Below are positions 1 to 7,688 of a stretch of DNA of 35,162 nucleotides, piece by piece (position 1 is the first letter of the stretch; each line of letters begins with the position of its first letter). The notes below the pieces were generated by a model that saw only the letters and a program-made list of their open reading frames with translations, was not told where the DNA came from and did not search any database. Made by a program: the position numbers and the translations under genes. Origin of the DNA: an uncultured Prevotellaceae bacterium (GTDB lineage: Bacteria; Bacteroidota; Bacteroidia; Bacteroidales; Bacteroidaceae); assembly GCA_900320585.1 (NCBI GenBank), contig ONSV01000058.1, positions 1 through 35,162 on the forward strand, given 5' to 3'.

Positions 1-936
1 GACGGATCGCCCGACGGTACGGCGGCTATTGTCAAAGGAATGATGAGCCAGGAGGAGTTCCTGAGCCGCGACTACGGTTTCAACTCACCCAACTCGTCGT
101 GGATGTTTGCCGTGACCTTCAAGGACACCGACCCCAACATCGTGGAGAACGACGGCGACTCGTCGTGGGGTAGCGTGATGTGTCTTGAGAATGGCTTCGA
201 CTGCGGATACGCCGCCAACTATGGTGGACCGAACGTCATCGACCGCCATCTCTATGAGACCATCCCCACTTCCGACTATCGCAGGAATTGCTGGGTAGAC
301 TTCGCTCTCGAGGAGATGATCGACCCCGATGCCGAGGAAATTCCCTCCGACCTTCTTAAGGCCCTGAAAGCTTATTCCGACTATCCCGAGCGTCTGTATG
401 CCGCTGGTGTGTCGAATGCCAGTTACGGACTCGGTGGACTCTCCGTCAAGTTCCGCAACCAGGCTGGTAAGGCCAACGTGAAATACGATGCATGGGTGGT
501 GGCCGTGCCTCTGATGCGTGTTGAGGAGATGAAGCTCATCGAGGCCGAGGCTGCAGGTATGCAGAACGAGGAACGCGGTAAAGAGCTCCTCACTGCATTT
601 GCCAAGACCCGCGACCCGTTCTACAACTACGGCACACACAAGGATACCTATGGCAACTCCAACACTCCTCAGTTCCAGAACGAGGTATGGTGGCAGCGCA
701 GGGTTGAGCTCTGGGGCGAAGGCTTTGCTACCTTCGACATCAAACGCCTCAACAAGGGTGTCATCCGCTCTTATGCTGGCACCAACCATATCGAGGAATG
801 CCGTTTCAATACTACTGAAGTGCCCAACTGGATGAGATGGTGCTTTGTCAACACCGAGGCTCAGTACAACGAGGCCCTGGTGGTGAACCCCAACCCGACT
901 CGTCCCGCTGGCGACTCTGATGAATTCGTCTGGTAA
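1..936 (+). CDS. SusD/RagB family outer-membrane glycan-binding lipoprotein, C-terminal part
   Basis: The reading frame is open from base 1, so the gene begins upstream of the window; the first in-window ATG at 40 is not its start. The 311 visible codons match the C-terminal half of RagB/SusD proteins. The helical segment MRVEEMKLIEAEA (residues about 172-184 of the visible part) and the later RRVELWGEGFATFDIKRLN segment are the conserved TPR-like and C-terminal signatures of the family. SusD proteins sit on the cell surface as a lid on a SusC TonB-dependent porin and capture glycans. The next gene, 43 bp downstream, encodes a surface lipoprotein, as expected for the tail of a sus-like locus. 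Substrate cannot be told from this fragment. Confidence 0.9.
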   Translation, partial: DGSPDGTAAIVKGMMSQEEFLSRDYGFNSPNSSWMFAVTFKDTDPNIVENDGDSSWGSVMCLENGFDCGYAANYGGPNVIDRHLYETIPTSDYRRNCWVDFALEEMIDPDAEEIPSDLLKALKAYSDYPERLYAAGVSNASYGLGGLSVKFRNQAGKANVKYDAWVVAVPLMRVEEMKLIEAEAAGMQNEERGKELLTAFAKTRDPFYNYGTHKDTYGNSNTPQFQNEVWWQRRVELWGEGFATFDIKRLNKGVIRSYAGTNHIEECRFNTTEVPNWMRWCFVNTEAQYNEALVVNPNPTRPAGDSDEFVW

Positions 937-979
937 TCAAGCTAAGTTACACAAGGAAAACCAGTAAAATCTTACAGAA

Positions 980-2716
980 ATGATGAAAAAATATTATTTT
1001 AACTTGTTCATTGCCTTGCTGGGCGTGGTGGGATTCACTGCCTGCTCCAGCGATGACGACGATTACCAGTGGGCCACCGTCTCGGGCAACCAGGTATATT
1101 TCAGCAACCAGCTGCCCAGCAGCTACAACATCTCGAAGAGCACCAGCTCGATCACCGTGCCTATCAACCGCGTGAAGACCGATGAGGCCATCACCGTGAA
1201 TCTCGCCCATACTGATGGCACAGGATTCTTCAACGTGCCCTCTACCGTGAGCTTCGCCGCTGGTGAGTCCGTGGCCAACATCACCGTGAGCTACGATCCT
1301 GAGAAAGTGGCCTATGATGAGAACCACAAGGACACCATCAAGATTGCCAGTGCCGATTACACCACTATCTATGGTGCTAACTCTTACGCATTCTCGGCAA
1401 TGATGCCTTCGCCCTACAAACTGCTGGGCAATGGCGTGCTGTCGGATGCTTTCTGGGGATTCACCACTTCGGTGCAGATCTATCAGAACCAGGAGCAGCC
1501 CAACACCTTCCGTATCTTTGGCGGTTGGAATCCTGTTGACGATGGAAACCAGGATGACTATCTGCAAATCACCATCCTGCAACCCGGTGATGTGGTGGCT
1601 GGTCAGACTATCACCAGTTCTGACCTGGTGTTCTGGAGCGAGGACTTCAACACTGGCTACCATCATTCTACTTATGATGCTGATATTCTGGTATGCCATC
1701 CCTATGGCTTCAACAGTACCAAAGACCAGAGCATGTGGGCACACAACAAGGTGAACGCTTATCAGGACGACGGTGTCACTCCTGGAGAGGTTCAGCTCGC
1801 TCCGTTCTATTACATGAATGGTGTGGGTGGCTGGAACTACACGCAGAATGATAAGCAGATTGTCATTACATTCCCAGGCTATGACCCGAAAGACTACTCG
1901 ATAGGACTGCAATATCTCGGACGCCTCACCACTACATCTGATGACGACTATGCCCAGGTGGCTATTGATATGGGTGACGACATTGAATTCGTGAAGTATG
2001 GTGTCGCTGATGATTTGGACGCACTCTATGAGCAGCTGACCGCCGACGCTGATCCGGAAGGCTGGCTGCAATCAGATGGAGCAGTGAACTGGGGCCTTGA
2101 GGAGTCGGGTATCTACAAGTTCCTGGCCGTGGGCTTTGCCGGAGGCGAGGCTGTGGCCGCTGAGTCGCTTACTTTCCAATTCACCTCAAGCCATGAATTC
2201 GCTCCGCAGTTCACTCCCGTGGGCATCGGCACGTTTACCTATACCCAGTACTGGGAGGGTGATGACGAAGGCCTTACCATCAGCAAGGCCGAAGGAACCA
2301 ACCTCTACCGCATCTCGCACTGGGGTTATGATGTGAACTTCGACTTCACATGGGATCCTGCCACGAACAAATGCACGGTGGGTGAGCAGTATATCGGTAC
2401 GGAGTATAAGGACTATGGTGCAGTGTTTGTCTCTGATGTGCCTACCTACGATCCAGAGGAGTCAACCTACGATGATTTCCCCTGCTTCTATGACCCTGCC
2501 ACGAAGACATTCACCTTCAATCTCATCTACTATGTGGGAGCAGGTGCTTTAAAGTATGGAGCCGAGACATTCACCGTGCAGTGGGATGAGGCAGCAGCCG
2601 CTCCGAAGCATATCGTGAAGAAGTCGCCTGAGCTCTCCATGAACTTCATGGCACCCAGAAAGCATATCAAGAAAGCAGACAAGGCCCACTTCACACAAGA
2701 GAAGCGCCTTTTCTAA
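980..2716 (+). CDS. Surface lipoprotein of a sus-like locus (SusE/SusF-position glycan-binding protein)
   Basis: 578 aa. There is a lipoprotein signal peptide with cysteine at residue 22 (lipobox FTAC), followed at once by SSDDDD. Such an acidic stretch after the cysteine is the known Bacteroidetes surface-export signal, so the protein is probably exposed outside the cell. Residues about 30-140 resemble a Calx-beta or BACON-like beta-sandwich. The rest (about 150-560) is rich in aromatic and acidic residues, as in carbohydrate-binding beta domains, but I do not recognise a named family. Two ATGs lie in tandem at 980 and 983. The position just after SusD and before a strong terminator suggests the last gene of the operon, in the SusE/SusF role of holding glycan at the surface. 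That role is inferred from position, not from catalytic motifs; none were seen. Confidence 0.75.
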   Translation: MMKKYYFNLFIALLGVVGFTACSSDDDDYQWATVSGNQVYFSNQLPSSYNISKSTSSITVPINRVKTDEAITVNLAHTDGTGFFNVPSTVSFAAGESVANITVSYDPEKVAYDENHKDTIKIASADYTTIYGANSYAFSAMMPSPYKLLGNGVLSDAFWGFTTSVQIYQNQEQPNTFRIFGGWNPVDDGNQDDYLQITILQPGDVVAGQTITSSDLVFWSEDFNTGYHHSTYDADILVCHPYGFNSTKDQSMWAHNKVNAYQDDGVTPGEVQLAPFYYMNGVGGWNYTQNDKQIVITFPGYDPKDYSIGLQYLGRLTTTSDDDYAQVAIDMGDDIEFVKYGVADDLDALYEQLTADADPEGWLQSDGAVNWGLEESGIYKFLAVGFAGGEAVAAESLTFQFTSSHEFAPQFTPVGIGTFTYTQYWEGDDEGLTISKAEGTNLYRISHWGYDVNFDFTWDPATNKCTVGEQYIGTEYKDYGAVFVSDVPTYDPEESTYDDFPCFYDPATKTFTFNLIYYVGAGALKYGAETFTVQWDEAAAAPKHIVKKSPELSMNFMAPRKHIKKADKAHFTQEKRLF

Positions 2717-2733
2717 AACCTTGGAATATCAAT

Positions 2734-2767
2734 CACAAAAAGAGCCCCAATCGGGGCTCTTTTTGTG
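2734..2767 (+). terminator. Rho-independent, probably bidirectional terminator
   Basis: A perfect 15-bp stem: left arm 2734-2748, loop AATC at 2749-2752, right arm 2753-2767. The outer part of the stem is A5 on the left and T5 on the right, so it can act for the sus-like operon (plus) and also for pyrH (minus), which ends at 2829. Confidence 0.9.
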
Positions 2768-2828
2768 TCTTTAATGGGCATTAATGGGCATTGTGGGCAT
2801 AATGGGCCATTAAGTTCTTTAGGGCCCT

Positions 2829-3539
2829 TTAGCTGTGCACGTAGGTGCCGATGGGCTCGCCATCGAGCACTTTCTTCAGGTTGCCTACCACATCCATGTT
2901 GAAGACGTAGATGGGCAGGTGGTTGTCGTTGCACATCACCACGGCCGAGAGGTCCATCACCTTCAGGTTGCGCTCCAGAATCTCCTCGTAGGTGATGTCG
3001 TCGAATTTCGTGGCGGTGGGGTCTTTCTCCGGGTCGGCGGTGTAGATGCCGTCGACGCGTGTGCCCTTGAGCATCACGTCGGCCTCTATCTCCACGCCAC
3101 GGAGCGATGAGCCCGTGTCGGTGGTGAAATAGGGCTGTCCGGTGCCGGCAGAGAAGATGCACACCTTGCCGTTCTCCATCTCCTCGATGGCCTTCCACTT
3201 GCTGTAGAACTCGCCAATAGGCTCCATGCGGATGGCGGTGAGCACCTTGTTGCCCACGCCCTCGGCAGTGAGTGCCGAACTCAATGCTAATGCGTTGATG
3301 ACGGTGGCGAGCATGCCCATCTGGTCGCCTTTCACACGGTCGAAACCCTGTGTGGAACCTTTCAGTCCGCGGAAGATGTTACCGCCGCCAATGACGATGC
3401 CTATCTGCACGCCCATGTCGTGCACTTCCTTGATTTGCCGTGCATATTCGGCCAGTCGCTCCGGGTCGATGCCGTAGCCTTGTTTTCCCATGAGGCTCTC
3501 GCCGCTGAGCTTAAGAAGTATTCGCTTGAATCTTGCCAT
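2829..3539 (-). CDS. pyrH: UMP kinase (uridylate kinase)
   Basis: 236 aa, the usual length for bacterial UMP kinase. It phosphorylates UMP to UDP in the cytoplasm, in pyrimidine nucleotide synthesis. The N-terminus RILLKLSGESLMG (residues about 6-18) is the amino-acid-kinase phosphate-binding motif, GGGNIFRG follows, and the C-terminal segment with the GTR..GIYTADPEKDPTA pattern is typical of PyrH. A longer ORF begins at 3590, but the start at 3539 (MARFKR...) matches family N-termini and the upstream extension falls inside an intergenic repeat. The gene upstream on the same strand is yraN; about 180 bp of repeat-rich sequence separates them. The bidirectional hairpin at 2734-2767 probably ends the transcript. 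Confidence 0.95.
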   Translation of the reverse strand: MARFKRILLKLSGESLMGKQGYGIDPERLAEYARQIKEVHDMGVQIGIVIGGGNIFRGLKGSTQGFDRVKGDQMGMLATVINALALSSALTAEGVGNKVLTAIRMEPIGEFYSKWKAIEEMENGKVCIFSAGTGQPYFTTDTGSSLRGVEIEADVMLKGTRVDGIYTADPEKDPTATKFDDITYEEILERNLKVMDLSAVVMCNDNHLPIYVFNMDVVGNLKKVLDGEPIGTYVHS

Positions 3540-3567
3540 AAAATATATTATTTGAGGTTTGAGATTT

Positions 3568-3715
3568 ATCATGCTTCGCATGATGAACATCGGCTGCGCC
3601 TCGGCAATTAGAGCAAGCTCTATTGCTTTGACTTTTGTCGACCTCGAACGCGCCTCGGCAGTGTTTGAACAAGTTCACACTGCACTCACTGTTTACTCGG
3701 TTCGGCTTGCACGAT
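3568..3715. repeat. Dispersed intergenic palindromic element between yraN and pyrH
   Basis: Holds a 7-bp stem hairpin ATCATGC-TTC-GCATGAT (3568-3584) and two related modules. On the minus strand each module is a tiny palindrome (GAGCTTGCTC around 3611-3620; GAACTTGTTC around 3667-3676), followed by 4-6 bases and then TGCCGAGGCGC. The left end carries the GTGCAAGCCGAAC-type string that resembles the promoter element at 21440-21538. I recognise this style of sequence as a recurrent Prevotella/Bacteroides intergenic repeat from general knowledge; its function is unknown. No protein-coding gene is supported here. Confidence 0.55.
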
Positions 3716-3718
3716 GTT

Positions 3719-4090
3719 TCAATACATCGGTGGCGAGAACGCGTCCTCGATATGCTCGATTTGCGCTTCCTGGCCGTCGCCCACCACGGAGATGATGTCG
3801 AAGCGCACCTCGTTCATCACATTGTAGCGGTGGATGTAGGCATTGGCGGCAGAGGCCAGGTTGCGCATCTTGCGCCAGTCGACGGCCTCCTCGGGGTGCT
3901 CGTACTGCGCACTATGCCGTGTCTTCACCTCCACAATCACCAGTACGTCGCCATCGGGAGAGAGGGCCGTGAGGTCGAGGTCGCGGTGCCCCATCTTCCA
4001 GTTGCGGTGGCAGATGGAGTAGCCTTTCCTGGTGAGATATTCCTCGGCCATGCGTTCGCCCCATCGTCCGAGGTCGTTGTGAGATGCCAT
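3719..4090 (-). CDS. YraN family (UPF0102) putative endonuclease-fold protein
   Basis: 123 aa, the normal length for the family. The order of motifs is typical: LGRWGERMAEEYLTRKGY near the N-terminus, then RDLDLTA and VIVEVKTR (about residues 35-60). These are the D...ExK residues of a restriction-endonuclease-like (Holliday-junction-resolvase-like) fold. The biochemical function of UPF0102 is not established. The ORF runs further upstream to 4459, but that extension crosses the promoter at 4125-4132 and tadA in antisense, so I choose the ATG at 4090. It is divergent from tadA with a 186-bp shared regulatory region. Confidence 0.9.
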   Translation of the reverse strand: MASHNDLGRWGERMAEEYLTRKGYSICHRNWKMGHRDLDLTALSPDGDVLVIVEVKTRHSAQYEHPEEAVDWRKMRNLASAANAYIHRYNVMNEVRFDIISVVGDGQEAQIEHIEDAFSPPMY

Positions 4091-4124
4091 TCGGTGTGTG
4101 CTTTCGGTTACACTCGTTAAAAAG

Positions 4125-4132
4125 CAAAGATA
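4125..4132 (-). promoter_or_regulatory. Bacteroidetes -7 element for yraN
   Basis: On the minus strand this reads TATCTTTG, a full match to TAnnTTTG. It lies 35 bp upstream of the yraN ATG. No clear TTTG -33 box is seen at the usual spacing; a poly-A run sits there instead. Confidence 0.55.
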
Positions 4133-4171
4133 GTTTTTTTTTTCGAAACGATGAAATTTTTGCCGAAGGAT

Positions 4172-4202
4172 TTTGCCTTTCTGCCGATTTGCACTACCTT
4201 TG
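4172..4202 (+). promoter_or_regulatory. Bacteroidetes-type promoter for tadA
   Basis: TTTG at 4172-4175, a 19-bp spacer, then TACCTTTG at 4195-4202, matching the Bacteroidetes sigma-ABfr consensus in both boxes and in spacing. The transcript would have a leader of about 65-70 nt before tadA at 4277. Confidence 0.75.
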
Positions 4203-4276
4203 GTGAGTTGAGTGCTGGGAAGAGCAAGCACCAACCTCTTTGTCTCATCCTCGCTTGAAATAAAACCGACGACAAT

Positions 4277-4735
4277 ATGAACACAGAAGCAGACAATCAG
4301 CTGAAGACCGACGAGATGATGATGCGCAAGGCGCTGGCCGAGGCCGAACAGGCCAGGGCTGCCGGCGAGATACCCATCGGTGCCGTGGTGGTGTGCCGTG
4401 GCAAGGTGATCGCCCGTGCCCACAACCTCACCGAGACGCTCCACGACGTGACGGCACATGCCGAGATGCAGGCCATTACCTCGGCCGCCAACTTGCTCAA
4501 TGGCAAATACCTTGACGAATGCACGCTCTATGTCACCGTGGAGCCTTGTGTGATGTGTGCCGGTGCCTTAGGATGGGCGCAGGTGCGTAGGGTGGTGTAT
4601 GGCGCCCCTGATGTGAAGCGAGGATACCGTGAGTATGCTCCCCGTGCGCTCCATCCCCGCTGCGAGGTCACAGGCGGCATCCTGGAGGAAGAATGCGCCC
4701 AGCTAATGAAAGACTTCTTCAAAGGCAAGAGATAA
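4277..4735 (+). CDS. tadA: tRNA(Arg) adenosine-34 deaminase
   Basis: 152 aa. The zinc-binding deaminase motifs are intact: H61-A-E63 with E63 as the proton shuttle, and P90-C91-V-M-C94. GEIPIGAVVV at about 30-39 is the usual N-terminal signature. The enzyme converts the wobble adenosine of tRNA-Arg(ACG) to inosine in the cytoplasm. Transcription probably starts from the promoter at 4172-4202. The gene stands alone: yraN is divergent upstream, and a CTATAG array and a convergent lipoprotein gene lie downstream. TadA is preferred over cytosine or guanine deaminase because of the PCVMCAGA context and length. Confidence 0.93.
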   Translation: MNTEADNQLKTDEMMMRKALAEAEQARAAGEIPIGAVVVCRGKVIARAHNLTETLHDVTAHAEMQAITSAANLLNGKYLDECTLYVTVEPCVMCAGALGWAQVRRVVYGAPDVKRGYREYAPRALHPRCEVTGGILEEECAQLMKDFFKGKR

Positions 4736-4765
4736 GGGGGGTAGAGGGGCAAGCCTTGCCAATAG

Positions 4766-4861
4766 CTATAGAGGCTATAGTTTCTATAGCTTCTATAGTT
4801 TCTATAGTTTCTATAGTCTCTATAGCCACTATAGTTTTTATAGTTTCTATAGCTTTTATAG
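4766..4861. repeat. 9-nt-period CTATAG array 1 (11 units)
   Basis: Eleven palindromic hexamers start at 4766, 4775, 4784, 4793, 4802, 4811, 4820, 4829, 4838, 4847 and 4856, each exactly 9 nt after the last. Nine are CTATAG and two are TTATAG; the 3-nt spacers vary (AGG, TTT, CTT, TCT, CCA). The array lies between the convergent genes tadA and the OB-fold lipoprotein, 10 bp from a GC-rich hairpin. See array entries 2-5. Confidence 0.95.
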
Positions 4862-4864
4862 CCC

Positions 4865-4897
4865 CCAAAAAAATCCCCCGGCCTGGGCCGGGGGATT
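4865..4897 (-). terminator. Rho-independent terminator of the OB-fold lipoprotein operon
   Basis: Perfect 12-bp GC-rich stem (4886-4897 with 4872-4883) around a 2-nt centre. On the minus strand it is followed by a run of seven T (plus-strand A's at 4867-4873). It lies 65 bp past the stop of the minus-strand gene ending at 4962. For the plus strand there is no T tract after it. Confidence 0.8.
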
Positions 4898-4961
4898 GGT
4901 TATAAAAATGAGAGAGTCGAAAGTAGTTTTTATTTAGACATCTTCTTTTACTTTTTTTGCA

Positions 4962-6746
4962 TTATGGCTTGGTGCCAATAGACGTGCCGCCAATCTCGGC
5001 ATACGTCACGCTCTTGATACCTGTTGCTCCGAAGTATTTCTCGATGTTGCCATAGAGAAGCACCTCCTTGCCCAGGTTCTCAGGATGGTCGGCCAGGTTG
5101 AGTCCGGTGCGCACATTGCCATTTGGCAATTGCACGGGCATACATTTAGCCACGTCTGTCTCGGATGCCGACTGGGCGATGAGGAGGTTGGTCTTCACAT
5201 CGCAGCCCTCGGCGGTGAAGTGTGCGCCCTCGGCAAGCACCTGTCCCGACACGTAGCCCACGATGAAGGCCTTCACATACACGCCCGTGCCTGAGCCTGC
5301 TGCAACGGCTGTGCTCACGGTGTAGGGGTTGGAATAGCTTCCTACGCCAGTGTCATCACCTGGGCCTGGAGTGTCGCCACCACCGCCATCTTCAGTCTTG
5401 CCGTTGAGCGAGTAGAGGTGGGCCTTTCCAGCCACTGTTTCGGGTGTGTTGTTACGATAATTCATCAATTGGCCATAAATAATGACCTCGTCGCCGACCT
5501 TGATATCGGTCTGGCCTGCCTCGAACTTCTTATTGCCCAGGTAAAGGACGCGGAAGCAGTAGAACTCGCCATTCTCTTTTCCGTCTTCAGAGATATAGAA
5601 CGATGCGTTGCCATAGGTGCCGCCTTCGGTGAAGGTGCCTTTGTCTGCGATGCGCGAAATCTTACCTTTTACATAGACATCGCCTGTAGTGTCGTAGCTG
5701 TCGTTACTCGTCCAGGTGAGATTTTTCACGGCTGCAGCTGCACCGGCAGGATTATACGGGTCGTTGAGGGTACCAGAGCCTTTGGCTTCACCTCCGGTGT
5801 CGCCACCACCGCCTCCACCGCCTTCGGTCTTTCCGTTGAGCGAGTAGAGGTAGGCCTTTCCAGCCACGGTCTCGGGTGTGTTGCCACGATAGTTCATCAG
5901 TTGACCGCATATCACGACATCGTCGCCTACCTTGATGTCGGTCTTGCCTGCTTCGAACTTCTTATTGCCCAGATAAAGGATACGGTAGCAGTAGAACTCG
6001 CCATTCTCTTTTCCGTCCTCAGAGATGTAGAACGATGCGTTGCCATAGGTGCCGCCTTCGGTGAAGGTGCCTTTGTCTGCGATGCGCGAAATCTTACCTT
6101 TCACATAGACGTCGCCTGTGGTGTCGTAGACATCGTTGCTCGTCCAGGTGAGATTCTTAACAGCAGCAGCTGCGCCGGCAGGATTATACGGGTCATCGAC
6201 GGTACCAGAGCCTTTGGCTTCGCCTTCGGTGCCACCACCGCCACCGCCACCTTCGCTCTTTCCGTTGAGCGAGTAGAGGAAGGCTTTGTTCTGCTGTGTC
6301 TCCAGCGTACCGTTGTAGTTGACCACCTTGCCGCATACAATCACGTCATCGCCCTCGTTGAGCAGGTCGCCAGAAGAATACTTCTTGTTGCCTAAGTAGA
6401 GCGCGCGGTAGACGAGGAAGGTCACCTTGCTCGTGCCGTCGTCGGAGATGCTGAAGGTGGCATTGCCATACTGTGCGGTGTAGTTCTCGCGGATGCTGGC
6501 CACCTTGCCTTTGATGTAGATGTCTTGCTGGCTTTCCTCACCCACTTGCAGTTTCTGGGCAAACTCGATGGCTGCGGCCACGTTATAGGGGTCGGCCTGT
6601 GTGCCACTGCCGGTTGGGTCGACAGATGGCGCTGGGGTGGGGTCGTCGGGCGTAGGCAGGTCGAAGGGTGCGGGCACGTCTTCGCAACTCACCACAAACA
6701 TGGCTGTCATAGCCATGACAAAGAATGAATAAAATAGCTTTTTCAT
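4962..6746 (-). CDS. Multi-OB-fold lipoprotein (three tandem OB modules plus a DUF6359-like domain)
   Basis: 594 aa. The signal peptide ends in lipobox VVSC with the lipid cysteine at residue 21. A Pro/Asp-rich linker follows, then three OB-fold-like modules at about residues 46-165, 185-310 and 330-455, each of the form VYVKGKISRI...NASFYISEDG...YLGNKKF...VGDDVVICG. Gly-rich linkers separate them. The last part (about 475-594, GSYSNPYTVSTAVAAG...VYVKAFIVGYV) resembles DUF6359. The modules remind me of the OB folds of secreted nucleases such as Bacillus YhcR, which would suggest nucleic-acid binding at the cell surface; this is inference. It is the third gene of an operon with the DUF5689 lipoprotein (68 bp upstream) and the TonB-receptor-like gene. 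Modules 2 and 3 are nearly identical, a sign of recent internal duplication. Confidence 0.75.
   Translation of the reverse strand: MKKLFYSFFVMAMTAMFVVSCEDVPAPFDLPTPDDPTPAPSVDPTGSGTQADPYNVAAAIEFAQKLQVGEESQQDIYIKGKVASIRENYTAQYGNATFSISDDGTSKVTFLVYRALYLGNKKYSSGDLLNEGDDVIVCGKVVNYNGTLETQQNKAFLYSLNGKSEGGGGGGGTEGEAKGSGTVDDPYNPAGAAAAVKNLTWTSNDVYDTTGDVYVKGKISRIADKGTFTEGGTYGNASFYISEDGKENGEFYCYRILYLGNKKFEAGKTDIKVGDDVVICGQLMNYRGNTPETVAGKAYLYSLNGKTEGGGGGGGDTGGEAKGSGTLNDPYNPAGAAAAVKNLTWTSNDSYDTTGDVYVKGKISRIADKGTFTEGGTYGNASFYISEDGKENGEFYCFRVLYLGNKKFEAGQTDIKVGDEVIIYGQLMNYRNNTPETVAGKAHLYSLNGKTEDGGGGDTPGPGDDTGVGSYSNPYTVSTAVAAGSGTGVYVKAFIVGYVSGQVLAEGAHFTAEGCDVKTNLLIAQSASETDVAKCMPVQLPNGNVRTGLNLADHPENLGKEVLLYGNIEKYFGATGIKSVTYAEIGGTSIGTKP
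5401..6261 (-). repeat. Internal tandem duplication of the OB-fold module
   Basis: Two adjacent copies, about 432 bp (5401-5832) and 429 bp (5833-6261), can be read side by side in the DNA. Both start with CCGTTGAGCGAGTAGAGG and stay almost identical through the OB module, including long stretches around 5575-5640 and 5999-6064. The lengths are multiples of three, so the frame is kept. A third, older module (6262-6600) starts with the same string but has diverged. Confidence 0.85.
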
Positions 6747-6814
6747 GTTTATGTCGTTTTTTTGTTTTTTTTCTGGGATTTTTTCAAGGCTTTTCTATGG
6801 GTTTACATGCCTTT

Positions 6815-7675
6815 CTAGGGGGCCGGCTGGATGTCGCTGGCGGTGCGGAGCAGGATTTGCCAAGTGTTGCGGTAGCGGGTGAAGATACCCGTGACGTTCA
6901 CTGTGCCCGTGGGCATCACGTTGCCGGCGAAGTCGGCGTAAGTGCTGGTACGAAGCACCAAAGTGTTGCTGCTGATATTCTTGAAGTTGCGGTTGGCACA
7001 GTTGGCGGTGAGCGCCACGCTGCCGTCGCTGGGGGCGAATACAGCCTTGCCGTCGGCAGCTGCCAGTTCCAGGCCCTTGATGGTCATCAGCCTTCCGCAG
7101 TTGGCCGTCATGTAGTTGGCATTGGCCAGCTGGCTCTGGTCGAACTCTATGGGCTTCACGCTTTCCGGATTGGCTCTGCCGAGGAGCTTGAAGTGCTCGT
7201 TCCAGATGAAGCGGCTCATGCGGCTCACGTAGGTCGACCCGCTGGCACTGGTGTATGGCGTTCCAATCTCACCCTGTTGTCCGTAGGCTCCGATATAGAG
7301 GCCTTTCAGGTCGACGAGGATTTCCTGACCGACGGGCAGGTATCCGTAGATACCGCCTTGTGCGATGCAGATGATGAATGCCGATGTGCCGTCGTCGATG
7401 AACACCTGGTTGTAGATGTTTCCTTCTACGTCATTTCCGATGATGGTGCCCTTGATCTTCAGGTCCTCTTCCACGAGCTTCATGCCATTGTTCATGATGA
7501 CGGTGGCGAATTTTTCTTTCAGCTCGGCGATGGTGATCACGTTGGTCTCCGTGATGCTGTTGTTCCCGTAGGGCGATACGCTCAGGTCGGGCGCGTCGAA
7601 ACTGTCTGTGTCGGCCATGCACGACGACAGCAGTGCTACGAAAGCGAGTATGATGATGTTTTTGAAGTCTTTCAT
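6815..7675 (-). CDS. DUF5689-type OB-fold lipoprotein
   Basis: 286 aa. Lipoprotein signal with LSSC and the lipid cysteine at residue 19. Residues about 45-130 (ITIAELKEKFA...LKIKGTIIGNDVEGNIYNQVFIDDGTSAFIICI) match the DUF5689 pattern known from Bacteroidetes secreted proteins, which has an OB-like beta-barrel. A second beta-rich part follows (about 175-286). It lies 13 bp after the TonB-receptor-like gene, so the two are almost certainly co-transcribed. The natural ligand is not known; the divergent secreted nuclease-family gene suggests a role in handling nucleic acids or phosphodiesters, by inference only. Confidence 0.75.
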   Translation of the reverse strand: MKDFKNIIILAFVALLSSCMADTDSFDAPDLSVSPYGNNSITETNVITIAELKEKFATVIMNNGMKLVEEDLKIKGTIIGNDVEGNIYNQVFIDDGTSAFIICIAQGGIYGYLPVGQEILVDLKGLYIGAYGQQGEIGTPYTSASGSTYVSRMSRFIWNEHFKLLGRANPESVKPIEFDQSQLANANYMTANCGRLMTIKGLELAAADGKAVFAPSDGSVALTANCANRNFKNISSNTLVLRTSTYADFAGNVMPTGTVNVTGIFTRYRNTWQILLRTASDIQPAP

Positions 7676-7688
7676 GTCAGTATGCGTT

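Noticed and set aside
4091..4459. N-terminal extension of the yraN frame
   Set aside because: It overlaps the tadA gene in antisense and both promoters; the shorter form has the family length.
4766..4861. CRISPR array
   Set aside because: Repeat units of 6 nt with 3-nt spacers are far too short, and there are no cas genes in the window.
4693..4905. Open frame through CTATAG array 1, giving an Ile-Val-Ser repeat peptide
   Set aside because: The frame is open only because the 9-nt period equals three codons and this phase avoids TAG. It overlaps the end of tadA in another frame and has no good start.
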